Source of the DNA: an uncultured Erysipelotrichaceae bacterium
Lineage (GTDB): Bacteria > Bacillota_I > Bacilli_A > Erysipelotrichales > Coprobacillaceae
Direction of reading: 5' to 3'
Length of the DNA stretch: 55,123 nt
Assembly: GCA_910588075.1 (NCBI GenBank)
Contig: CAJUOS010000003.1
Location: forward strand, 1 to 55,123
Every line of letters starts with the position of its first letter. Within the stretch, counting starts at the first letter, position 1. Below the pieces are notes generated by a model, which was given only the letters and a program-made list of their open reading frames with translations, made no database searches and had not been told where the DNA came from. Position numbers and translations under genes: made by a program. Positions 1 to 7,538 of this stretch are shown in pieces.

Positions 1-53
1 TTCTGCGTTGTATCTTAGAAACCATAGTTGTTGATCAGTTTTATTATTTAGCA
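1..53. other. Contig-end tail unrelated to dnaJ
   Basis: Coming from the right, the dnaJ reading frame is normal down to about base 54, inside the second zinc-finger repeat (Cys-Ser-Arg-Cys-Gly-Gly). It then loses all similarity and meets TAA at 48-50. The first 53 bases hold no recognisable gene and contain stops in the dnaJ frame. By my count 16 of the 53 bases are G or C, which is normal for the window. A similar tail of about 53 bases lies at the other end. I infer an assembly-end artefact rather than a real gene end, but a genuine rearrangement cannot be excluded. Confidence 0.55.
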
Positions 54-572
54 CCCACCACAACGTGAACATGTTTGTACATCATTTGGTGTTTTTGCTC
101 CAGTTCCATGACAATGTGAACATTGTTCATCAAAATTGATTTTTATTTCTGTTTTCTTTCCTCTGATTGCATCCATAAAATCAATTTCTAATTGTAGAAA
201 ACGATCTTCTCCACGAATTGGGCCAGTTTTTCTTTGACGTTGTGTTCCTCCACCAAAAAATGATCCAAAAATATCTCCCAAATCTACATCTTCAAAACCA
301 CCAAATCCACCTTGGAAGCCTCCAGCGCCACCAAATCCACCAGTTTGATCAAATGCAGCATGTCCATAACGATCATAAGCAGCTTTTTTATTGTCATCAG
401 ATAACACATCATATGCTTCTTGTACTTCTTTGAATTTTTCTTCTGCTCCAGGTTCTTTATTGACATCAGGATGATATTTTTTAGCCATTTTTCTATATGC
501 ACGTTTAATTTCATCAGAACTTGCACTTTTAGAAATGCCTAAAACCTCATAATAATCTCTTTTATCAGCCAT
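48..572 (-). CDS. dnaJ: Chaperone protein DnaJ, truncated by contig end
   Basis: DnaJ is the J-domain co-chaperone that stimulates DnaK ATPase and delivers unfolded clients in the cytoplasm. The N-terminal J domain (residues about 5-70) has the catalytic HPD at 34-36. A Gly/Phe-rich linker follows (about 75-105). The zinc-finger domain then begins with one complete CxxCxGxG repeat and the first half of a second. Family members are about 370-380 aa, whereas only 174 codons are open here; the last one or two codons and the stop lie in the unrelated contig-end tail. The start has AGAGGTGA just upstream. It is the last visible gene of hrcA-grpE-dnaK-dnaJ, separated from dnaK by a hairpin. Confidence 0.95.
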   Translation of the reverse strand: MADKRDYYEVLGISKSASSDEIKRAYRKMAKKYHPDVNKEPGAEEKFKEVQEAYDVLSDDNKKAAYDRYGHAAFDQTGGFGGAGGFQGGFGGFEDVDLGDIFGSFFGGGTQRQRKTGPIRGEDRFLQLEIDFMDAIRGKKTEIKINFDEQCSHCHGTGAKTPNDVQTCSRCGGC

Positions 573-593
573 TATCTCACCTCTTCATTAGAT

Positions 594-615
594 AAAACCA
601 AGGCAAAAGCCTTGG
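594..615 (-). terminator. Hairpin between dnaK and dnaJ
   Basis: A perfect 7-bp stem CCAAGGC/GCCTTGG with a 4-base loop (598-615) is followed on the minus strand by TTTTAT. It lies 7 bases after the dnaK stop and about 25 bases before the dnaJ start. The short U-run suggests a partial terminator or an mRNA-processing/stabilising hairpin that lowers dnaJ relative to dnaK, not a full stop. Confidence 0.6.
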
Positions 616-622
616 CTTTATA

Positions 623-2431
623 TTAATTCTTTTCTGTAAAATCAGCATCTACAACATCATCATTTGCTGCATTTCCATTATCTGTTGGATTAGCACCTTG
701 AGATTGTTGATATTGATATGCTGCCATTTGTTGTGCTACTTGTTCTAATTCATTCATCTTAGTTTCTAATGTAGCCATATCATTTTCATCTAATGCTTTC
801 TTTAATTCATCTCTTAAAGCAGTTGCTTGAGATTTTTGATTATCATCAATTTTATCTCCTTGTTCAGCTAAAGCTTTATCAATTTCATTAATCATTTGTT
901 CTGCTTTATTTCTTGTTTCAATATCTTTACGTTTCTTTTCATCATCAGCTTTATTTGCTTCAGCTTCTTTAACCATTCTATCAATTTCTTCATCACTTAA
1001 ACCAGTAGAATTTTGAATAGTAATAGATTGTTCTTTTTGTGTTTTCATATCTTTAGCTTTAACATTGACAATTCCATTTACATCAATATTAAATGTAACT
1101 TCAATTTGAGGCACACCTCTAGGTGCTGGTTCAATTCCATCTAATTTAAATAAACCTAATTGTTTATTATCTTTAGCCATAGATCTTTCACCTTGTAATA
1201 CATTAATATCAACAGCAGGTTGATTATCTGCAGCAGTTGAGAAAATTTGTGATTTTGTTGTTGGAATTGTTGTATTTCTTTCAATCAATACAGTCATAAC
1301 TCCACCCATAGTTTCAATTCCTAATGATAATGGTGTAACATCTAATAAAACAATATCCTTTACATCACCAGCAATTACACCACCTTGAATTGCAGCACCC
1401 ATTGATACAACTTCATCAGGATTTACTGATTTATTTGGTTCTTTTCCTAATAATCTTTTAACTGATTCTTGAACAGCAAGAATACGTGTAGATCCTCCAA
1501 CTAATAATACTTGATCAATGTCATTTGGAGACATTCCTGCATCACTTAATGCTTGTCTTACAGGTCCTTCTGTACGCATAACTAAATCATGAGTTAATTC
1601 ATCAAATTTAGCTCTTGTTAATGTTAATTCTAAATGTAATGGACCAGCTGGACCAGCAGAAATAAATGGTAATGAAATTTGTGTTTGCATTACACCACTA
1701 ACATCTTTCTTAGCTTTTTCTGCTGCTTCTTTAACACGTTGCATTGCCATACTATCAGCACTTAAATCAACACCTTGTTCTTTTTTGAATTCTGCAACAA
1801 TCCAATCCATAACTTTTTGGTCAAAATCATCTCCACCCAAACGGTTATCTCCAGCTGTTGCTAATACTTCAAACATACCATCAGCTAAATCTAAGATAGA
1901 AACATCAAATGTCCCTCCACCTAAATCATAAACTAAAACTTTTTGTTCTTTATCTAATTTATCAACACCAAATGCTAATGCAGCAGCAGTTGGTTCATTA
2001 ATAATACGTTCAACTTCTAACCCTGCAATCTTTCCAGCATCCTTTGTTGCTTGACGTTGTGCATCATTAAAATATGCAGGTACAGTAATAACTGCTTTAT
2101 TCACACTTTCACCTAAATATGCTTCAGCAGTTGCTTTTAAATTTTGTAAAATCATTGCTGAAATTTCTTGAGGTGTATATTCCTTTCCATTAACAGCAGT
2201 CTTATAACCAGTTCCCATATGTCTTTTGATAGACATAATTGTATCTTTATTTGTAACTGCTTGACGTTTAGCAGCCTCACCTACAACAATTTCACCATTT
2301 TTAAATGAAACAACAGAAGCTGTTGTTCTTAAACCTTCTGGATTAGCTATAACTTTTGCTTCACCATTTTCCATAACACTCACGCATGAGTTTGTAGTAC
2401 CTAAGTCAATACCAATAATCTTATTTCCCAT
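623..2431 (-). CDS. dnaK: Chaperone protein DnaK (Hsp70)
   Basis: DnaK is the ATP-dependent Hsp70 chaperone that binds exposed hydrophobic peptides, cycling with DnaJ and GrpE. The protein is 602 aa, a typical Gram-positive length. The ATPase domain opens with GIDLGTTNSC and carries the adenosine/phosphate motifs VYDLGGGTFDVS and VLLVGGSTRI. The interdomain linker reads VKDIVLLDVTPLSLGIE, followed by the substrate-binding domain and helical lid, with a polar Gln/Asn-rich tail ending in an acidic segment (DDVVDADF). An AAGGAGG site lies about 9 bases upstream of the ATG. It is third in the CIRCE-controlled heat-shock operon, right after grpE. Confidence 0.98.
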   Translation of the reverse strand: MGNKIIGIDLGTTNSCVSVMENGEAKVIANPEGLRTTASVVSFKNGEIVVGEAAKRQAVTNKDTIMSIKRHMGTGYKTAVNGKEYTPQEISAMILQNLKATAEAYLGESVNKAVITVPAYFNDAQRQATKDAGKIAGLEVERIINEPTAAALAFGVDKLDKEQKVLVYDLGGGTFDVSILDLADGMFEVLATAGDNRLGGDDFDQKVMDWIVAEFKKEQGVDLSADSMAMQRVKEAAEKAKKDVSGVMQTQISLPFISAGPAGPLHLELTLTRAKFDELTHDLVMRTEGPVRQALSDAGMSPNDIDQVLLVGGSTRILAVQESVKRLLGKEPNKSVNPDEVVSMGAAIQGGVIAGDVKDIVLLDVTPLSLGIETMGGVMTVLIERNTTIPTTKSQIFSTAADNQPAVDINVLQGERSMAKDNKQLGLFKLDGIEPAPRGVPQIEVTFNIDVNGIVNVKAKDMKTQKEQSITIQNSTGLSDEEIDRMVKEAEANKADDEKKRKDIETRNKAEQMINEIDKALAEQGDKIDDNQKSQATALRDELKKALDENDMATLETKMNELEQVAQQMAAYQYQQSQGANPTDNGNAANDDVVDADFTEKN

Positions 2432-2452
2432 AATATAATATCCTCCTTAAAT

Positions 2453-3001
2453 TTATTCATTTACTTTTACTAAAGATGCACGAATAACGCGATCCTTTAA
2501 TTTATATCCTTTTTGAAGTTCTTCAACAATGATATTTGAATCATAATTTTCATCTTGTGCCATCATAACAGCTTGATGTAAATTAGGATCAAATTCCTTT
2601 CCTTGTGCTTCTATAACTTCAACACCATTTTTTTCTAAAATATTCATCAATTGATTAAAAATCATTTGATATCCTTTCAAAAAAGTTTGAATTTCATCAC
2701 TAGGATTTTCAACATTTAAAGATCTTTCAAAGTTATCTATAACAGGCAATAACTCTTCAATAAAAGATTGCATCATAAATTTCATTGAATTTGAATGTTC
2801 TTTCTCCAATCTTCTTTTTGAATTTTCCATATCAGCAAATACTTTATAATAATCAGTTTTCCAAGTATTAACTTCTTCTTCAAGTTTTGCTATTTTTTGT
2901 TCAAATAACTCTTTTGAATCCTCAACAACTTCTGTTTCTACTGCTTCTTCATTTTCTTCAACAGTTTCAACAACTTCATCTTCTTTCTTTTCTTCTACCA
3001 T
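2453..3001 (-). CDS. grpE: Nucleotide exchange factor GrpE
   Basis: GrpE releases ADP from DnaK and acts as a dimer in the cytoplasm. The N-terminus (about residues 1-40) is very acidic. It is followed by a long helical segment and the C-terminal beta domain with the family signature around HQAVMMAQDENYDSNIIVEELQ, ending in VIRASLVKVNE. I place the start at 3001 (182 aa) because AGAGGTG sits 6 bases upstream. An in-frame ATG at 3022 would overlap hrcA and lacks a good ribosome site. The gene begins 10 bases after the hrcA stop, so the two are translated from one mRNA. Confidence 0.95.
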   Translation of the reverse strand: MVEEKKEDEVVETVEENEEAVETEVVEDSKELFEQKIAKLEEEVNTWKTDYYKVFADMENSKRRLEKEHSNSMKFMMQSFIEELLPVIDNFERSLNVENPSDEIQTFLKGYQMIFNQLMNILEKNGVEVIEAQGKEFDPNLHQAVMMAQDENYDSNIIVEELQKGYKLKDRVIRASLVKVNE

Positions 3002-3011
3002 TTTTTCACCT

Positions 3012-4043
3012 CTATTCATCATCTAATTCTTTTAAGAGCACTTGCTCTATAGATTTCGATATATAGTCAACTAAAGAAACAACTTTTTCATAAGGCATTC
3101 GTGTAGGCCCTATAACAGAAATTGATCCCTTAGATTCATCTCCTGTTTTAAATGATGCAGATATAACTGATACATCACTTAACTCTTCAATTGGAGAATC
3201 ACTACCAATTCTTACACTTACTCCTTCTTCTAAACCAAGTGGTTCTAAACTTTTCCAAGATTGAGAATTTTCAAAAGCACTAACTAATTGTCTTAACTTA
3301 TTTACATCATTATATTCTGGTTGATATAGCATATTCTCTTTTCCTGAAAAATAAACATTACTATTTGCAAATTTCATAAACGCCTCTAAAAAAGCATTAA
3401 ATAAAATTTCATGTTCTTTAATTCTTGCACTTAATACAGGTCTTACATCTCTCTCTAATCGAAAAGCAACTTGATTAATTGGTGTTCCATCCAACAAATC
3501 ATTCATAACATTTACACAACTTGTTAAATCTTCTAAATAAGCATTATTTTTTACATTAAACATTTTATTTTCAACATGCCCTTTATCAGTTACAATAATA
3601 GCTGTTACACTATGTTCACTAAGTGGAACTAATGTTATATTTTGCAGTCTTTCATAATCAGAATTAGGTCCTAATGCAACAGTTGTTAAATGAGTTAATT
3701 CACTTAATATTTGACAACTTTCTTGGATAATTTCATTTAATGAACGATGACGATCTCCTAAAAATGTAGCCACTCTGTTTTTTACTTCCTCTTCTACATT
3801 AGGTTGTAATAAAGTATTGACATAAAATCTATAGCCTTGTGTAGAAGGTATACGTCCTGAAGATGTATGCGTTTTTTCTAAATAACCATGTTCTTCTAAA
3901 AATGACATTTCATTTCTTATTGTTGCACTTGAATACGGAAGTTGATATTTTGTCATTAATAATTTTGATCCAACAGGTTCAGCTGTTTCCACAAATTCTT
4001 CAACAATACATTTGAATATAAGTAATTGCCTAGCTGTTAGCAT
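3012..4043 (-). CDS. hrcA: Heat-inducible transcription repressor HrcA
   Basis: HrcA represses class I heat-shock operons by binding CIRCE; GroEL normally keeps it active. The 343-aa protein has the N-terminal winged helix (about residues 1-75, with PVGSKLL and SSATIRNEM in the recognition region and GRIPSTQGYRFYV just after it). The GAF-like dimerisation and effector region follows. The ATG has GGGAGG 7 bases upstream. Two CIRCE-type operators and a sigma-A promoter lie immediately upstream, so the gene and its operon are autoregulated. Length and motif order are typical of the family. Confidence 0.97.
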   Translation of the reverse strand: MLTARQLLIFKCIVEEFVETAEPVGSKLLMTKYQLPYSSATIRNEMSFLEEHGYLEKTHTSSGRIPSTQGYRFYVNTLLQPNVEEEVKNRVATFLGDRHRSLNEIIQESCQILSELTHLTTVALGPNSDYERLQNITLVPLSEHSVTAIIVTDKGHVENKMFNVKNNAYLEDLTSCVNVMNDLLDGTPINQVAFRLERDVRPVLSARIKEHEILFNAFLEAFMKFANSNVYFSGKENMLYQPEYNDVNKLRQLVSAFENSQSWKSLEPLGLEEGVSVRIGSDSPIEELSDVSVISASFKTGDESKGSISVIGPTRMPYEKVVSLVDYISKSIEQVLLKELDDE

Positions 4044-4056
4044 ATCTTAACCTCCC

Positions 4057-4083
4057 TTAGCACTCAAATTATCCTTGTGCTAA
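4057..4083 (-). promoter_or_regulatory. CIRCE operator 1 (HrcA binding site)
   Basis: On the plus strand the site reads TTAGCACTC, nine bases, then TTGTGCTAA. This matches the CIRCE consensus TTAGCACTC-N9-GAGTGCTAA at 16 of 18 arm positions. It lies between the hrcA -10 box and its ribosome binding site, so it would be in the transcribed leader and would block transcription when bound by HrcA. Confidence 0.93.
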
Positions 4084-4087
4084 TTTT

Positions 4088-4115
4088 ATTATACTCAACT
4101 TTTTAGCACTGTCAA
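4088..4115 (-). promoter_or_regulatory. Sigma-A promoter of hrcA-grpE-dnaK-dnaJ
   Basis: Minus strand: TTGACA at 4115-4110, a 16-base spacer, then TATAAT at 4093-4088. Both hexamers are perfect consensus. The -35 box lies inside the second CIRCE and the first CIRCE lies just downstream of the -10 box, so HrcA can occlude the promoter from both sides. Confidence 0.93.
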
Positions 4116-4129
4116 CACTTTTGTGCTAA
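4103..4129 (-). promoter_or_regulatory. CIRCE operator 2, overlapping the -35 box
   Basis: The plus strand reads TTAGCACTG, nine bases, then TTGTGCTAA: 15 of 18 arm positions match the CIRCE consensus. It is centred 46 bases upstream of the centre of CIRCE 1 and covers the -35 hexamer. The weaker match suggests lower affinity and cooperative binding with the first site, which is an inference. Confidence 0.85.
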
Positions 4130-4140
4130 AAATGTTTTTA

Positions 4141-4169
4141 AATTAAAAAGATAGTTTTATCACTATCTT
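4141..4169 (-). terminator. Terminator after hemW
   Basis: Stem AAGATAGT/ACTATCTT with a 6-base loop (4148-4169), followed on the minus strand by a U-run (TTTTTAATT). It ends the comEA-comEC-holA-sdaA-hemW transcript before the hrcA promoter. The about 55 bases between it and the hemW stop show no other feature. Confidence 0.8.
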
Positions 4170-4225
4170 CCATATTTTATTTTTTCGATTATACTTATCC
4201 AATTTAATGAATATATATTTCTCAA

Positions 4226-5311
4226 TCAATCTAAAAAATCAACCAATATAGTATTTAAATAATTCATCCCTTTAAATGTTACTCTTAGATATCTATCTTT
4301 TATTTCTAACATATGTAATTGTACATATTTATTAATCACATCTTTGTATTTTTCCAATAAATCAATATGATATAAATCATTGATTTCATCTATATCCAAA
4401 CCTTCTCTTAAACGTAATCCCATCATTATCTTTTCAAAAATTTCATCATTTAATTCTAAATGATAATCATTATCTAAATAACAATGATTCAAATACTTTG
4501 TTAAATTTCTTGTGTTTTCTAATCTATGATGATGAATCAAAGAATGTGCTGATAAACCTATTCCTTGATAATCCTGATAATGCCAATATACCAAATTATG
4601 TAAAGAAGGTTTCTTTTTATAATAATTACTAACTTCATAATGAATAAATCCTTTTTCTTTGAGATAAGAATGAATATGTTCATACCAATAAGCATCTTCT
4701 TCATCATTTAAAGGTATGTACCCATGATGTTTTAATATTGTATAATCTTCTAATATCAAAGAATAAATAGAAATATGTCCAATTCCTAATTGATTGATAA
4801 TTTCAATATCTTCATATACATCTTCTAAAGTTTGTTGAGGTAATCCATAGATTAAATCAACATTCATATCATCAAATCCCATCGATTGAGCTAATTCAAT
4901 AAAATGGATAGCTTCCTTAGAAGTATGATGTCTTCCTATTTCTTTAAGTAATTTATTATGAAAAGTCTGGACCCCTATACTCAATCTATTCACCTGATAC
5001 TCTTTTAATAAATCAAGTTTTTCTTCATTCATTGATTCTGGATTTACTTCTATACTATATTCTAAAGAATGTTGAGAAAATGGTTGTAATAAATCCAATA
5101 ATTTTTTTAATTGTCTTAATGATAAAGAACTTGGAGTTCCTCCACCAATATAAATTGTTTGATAATCTCCTGTTATTTTTTTATCTTTGATTTCAAAAGC
5201 TAAAGCATCCAAATATCTTTCTACCCAATCTTCTTGATAAAAAACTTTACAAAAATCACAATACGAACAAATATGATGGCAAAATGGTACATGAACATAT
5301 AAAGCACTCAT
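4226..5311 (-). CDS. hemW: Radical SAM protein HemW (coproporphyrinogen III oxidase-like)
   Basis: HemW-family radical SAM proteins bind a 4Fe-4S cluster and S-adenosylmethionine; characterised members are heme chaperones rather than coproporphyrinogen dehydrogenases. The 361-aa protein has the cluster motif CxxxCxxC at Cys11, Cys15 and Cys18, with the HemW-typical YCDF continuation. The GGGTPSSL loop and the IGVQTF and DLIYGLPQQT segments of the TIM barrel follow, and a C-terminal HemW domain (GLRLREGLD) is present. Neighbouring hrcA-dnaK is a common Firmicute arrangement. The ATG overlaps the sdaA stop by one base (TAATG), so translation is coupled. Confidence 0.93.
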   Translation of the reverse strand: MSALYVHVPFCHHICSYCDFCKVFYQEDWVERYLDALAFEIKDKKITGDYQTIYIGGGTPSSLSLRQLKKLLDLLQPFSQHSLEYSIEVNPESMNEEKLDLLKEYQVNRLSIGVQTFHNKLLKEIGRHHTSKEAIHFIELAQSMGFDDMNVDLIYGLPQQTLEDVYEDIEIINQLGIGHISIYSLILEDYTILKHHGYIPLNDEEDAYWYEHIHSYLKEKGFIHYEVSNYYKKKPSLHNLVYWHYQDYQGIGLSAHSLIHHHRLENTRNLTKYLNHCYLDNDYHLELNDEIFEKIMMGLRLREGLDIDEINDLYHIDLLEKYKDVINKYVQLHMLEIKDRYLRVTFKGMNYLNTILVDFLD

Positions 5312-6516
5312 TATAATCCAAATTCCTTTGCTAAACCACCTAAAGATGTTTCTTTATAAGCACTAGATAAATCTTTACCAGTTTCTTTCATAACTTTAAC
5401 AATAGTATCAAAAGACACTTTGTTCTTACGCATATATCCTAATTGTTTGGCTAACATTGCTGCATCTAATGCCCGTAAAGAACCATATCCATTTCGTTCA
5501 ATACATGGAATTTGCACATATCCTCCAACTGGATCACATGTCAATCCTAAGTTATGTTCTAATCCCATTTCAGCTGCATATTCTATCAAATTGTTATTCA
5601 ATTCATAATTCCATGCCATCATTGCTGCCGCCATTGCACAAGCTGATCCAACTTCTGCCTGACATCCTCCATCTGCTCCTGAAATAGTTGCATTCTTTTT
5701 AATGACATTACCAAAAAGTCCCCCAATAGCAAGTGCCTTAATAAGATCCTTTTTCTCAATATGAAGTTGTTTATATGCATAATATAAAATAGCTGGAACA
5801 ATTCCACTTGCACCACATGTTGGAGCTGTAACGATTTCTCCCCCATCAGCATTTTCTTCAGCTACTGCATAAGCATAACTTGAAATAAACAATCTTTCTC
5901 TATCTGCTTCTCGTCTTGTATTTTGTGCATGTTGAAACATTGATTTAGCCACTCTTTTTAACTTTAATCTTCCCTGAATTGTTCCTTCTTTTCTCAGTCC
6001 ATTTTCAACACTTGAAAACATTGTATTCAATATTTTATATAAATATTCTACAAAATCTTCATCTTCATTTTCTAAAACATAATCATATAATGATATTCCT
6101 TGTTCTTCAACATATTTAAGAATTTCACTCATTGTTTTTTCTTTATAAACATCTATCATTTGATTTTCTTTCTCACCTTGAAAAACAATAGATCCTCCAC
6201 CTATTGAATAAACTTCTATAACATCTTCTTCTTGATTATCCTGATTAAAAACATGAATCAACATACCATTAGGATGATATGCTAATTCATCAGATTTAAA
6301 AGAAAATGTAACAGGTATTGGAGCAAAAGTTTTTTCTATAATATCATCTGTCAAATGTCCTTTCCCTGTTAATGCTAAAGAACCATGTAAATCAACATGA
6401 AAACGTAACGCATCTGGATATTTCTTTAAAATATATTGAGCAGCTCTTTGTGGACCCATAGTATGTGATGAAGATGGTCCAACACCTATTTTATATAACT
6501 CTCTTAATGATTCCAT
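5311..6516 (-). CDS. sdaA: L-serine ammonia-lyase, iron-sulfur type, single chain
   Basis: The enzyme deaminates L-serine to pyruvate and ammonia using a 4Fe-4S cluster. Both domains are on one chain of 401 aa. The beta domain comes first (IGVGPSSSHTMGPQRAA), and the alpha domain follows with TAPTCGASGIVPAI and CDPVGGYVQIPC, which carries cluster-ligand cysteines. Two-subunit Firmicute enzymes split these domains, so this is the fused, E. coli-like order. The start overlaps the holA stop by one base (TAATG), with GGAGG 10 bases upstream. Lying between holA and hemW suggests a housekeeping transcript rather than a serine-specific operon. Confidence 0.94.
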   Translation of the reverse strand: MESLRELYKIGVGPSSSHTMGPQRAAQYILKKYPDALRFHVDLHGSLALTGKGHLTDDIIEKTFAPIPVTFSFKSDELAYHPNGMLIHVFNQDNQEEDVIEVYSIGGGSIVFQGEKENQMIDVYKEKTMSEILKYVEEQGISLYDYVLENEDEDFVEYLYKILNTMFSSVENGLRKEGTIQGRLKLKRVAKSMFQHAQNTRREADRERLFISSYAYAVAEENADGGEIVTAPTCGASGIVPAILYYAYKQLHIEKKDLIKALAIGGLFGNVIKKNATISGADGGCQAEVGSACAMAAAMMAWNYELNNNLIEYAAEMGLEHNLGLTCDPVGGYVQIPCIERNGYGSLRALDAAMLAKQLGYMRKNKVSFDTIVKVMKETGKDLSSAYKETSLGGLAKEFGL

Positions 6517-7481
6517 TAATGATATCCTCCCATTTTAATCAAAAATAATTCTAAACCTTTAAATCTATCTATTTTTCCTGTCTTAATATCAACATCAAGT
6601 TGAGATAATTCATTTAATTTTTCTAGTAATTCATTGATTTCAAAATCTTTTCCATCTCGTCTAATATATCTTAAACGATATGGATTTAAAGATAACATTT
6701 TACCAATTTCTTGATCATTATATCCTTTTCTATCAAGTAATTTCACTTGATATAATAGCCTTAAAGAATTAGCAATAAGAACAATCAATTTAATCGGTTC
6801 TTCATTATTCATTTTTAAATCTTTATAAATTTGAATACTTCTTGCTGTTTCTTTATTTAAAATAGCATTTGTTAGTTCAAAAACATTTTCTTCTAATTTT
6901 TTTGCAACCATCATATCAATAACTTCTTTTGTAATATGATGTGAATGTAAACAAATTTTATTAACTTCTTGAGATATTTCTAATAAATCATTTGGCATTC
7001 TAGATAAAAAAAGTTCAAGTGCATCATCTTCTATTTCACAATTTCTAGATTTAAAAGCTTGATGTGTTGTCTTATATAATTGATGATAATCTACTTTATC
7101 TATATCATAAAATTGAACACTTTTTCTTAACTTTTTAACAACTTTTTTTCTTTCATCAAAATTCTTTTGATCATGATAAATAACAAAAATAGTTGTTGGA
7201 TTATCATGACTTAAATATTCCATTAATATTTCTACATCTTCCTTATTTACTTCTTTTTGTTTTAAAGTCGTTAAAAAATAAGGATTTTTAACAATAATCA
7301 TCTTATACTCTGTTAAAAAAGGTGGTGTTAAAGCATCTTCAATAATCATTTTCATTGGTGTTTCATGACACCAATAAGTCATAATATTCATATCTTCATC
7401 CTTAATATGATACTTTTTTTTCAAAGAATTTATTTTTCTTTCCATTAAAAACTTTTCTTCACCATAAATCACACAATTCAT
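6516..7481 (-). CDS. holA: DNA polymerase III delta subunit
   Basis: The delta subunit opens the beta sliding clamp as part of the clamp loader. The protein is 321 aa, close to the usual 330-340. The divergent AAA+ fold starts with VIYGEEKFLMERKI. The middle of the chain has the segment around FLSRMPNDLLEISQEVNKI, typical of HolA in Firmicutes, and the C-terminal domain includes LLYQVKLL. I place the start at 7481 because AAAGGAGG lies 8 bases upstream; an in-frame ATG at 7508 precedes that ribosome site. holA downstream of comEC is a common arrangement in low-GC Gram-positives. Confidence 0.92.
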   Translation of the reverse strand: MNCVIYGEEKFLMERKINSLKKKYHIKDEDMNIMTYWCHETPMKMIIEDALTPPFLTEYKMIIVKNPYFLTTLKQKEVNKEDVEILMEYLSHDNPTTIFVIYHDQKNFDERKKVVKKLRKSVQFYDIDKVDYHQLYKTTHQAFKSRNCEIEDDALELFLSRMPNDLLEISQEVNKICLHSHHITKEVIDMMVAKKLEENVFELTNAILNKETARSIQIYKDLKMNNEEPIKLIVLIANSLRLLYQVKLLDRKGYNDQEIGKMLSLNPYRLRYIRRDGKDFEINELLEKLNELSQLDVDIKTGKIDRFKGLELFLIKMGGYH

Positions 7482-7538
7482 AACAACACCTCCTTTTCCA
7501 TTATACATGAAAAGTCTTTATTTGTAATATATTTTTAT

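Noticed and set aside
3002..3022. Longer grpE start at 3022
   Set aside because: It would overlap hrcA and lacks a ribosome site, while the ATG at 3001 has AGAGGTG at proper spacing.
5420..5687. Plus-strand open frames opposite sdaA
   Set aside because: They are shadows of the strongly conserved iron-sulfur domain of serine dehydratase and have no ribosome sites.
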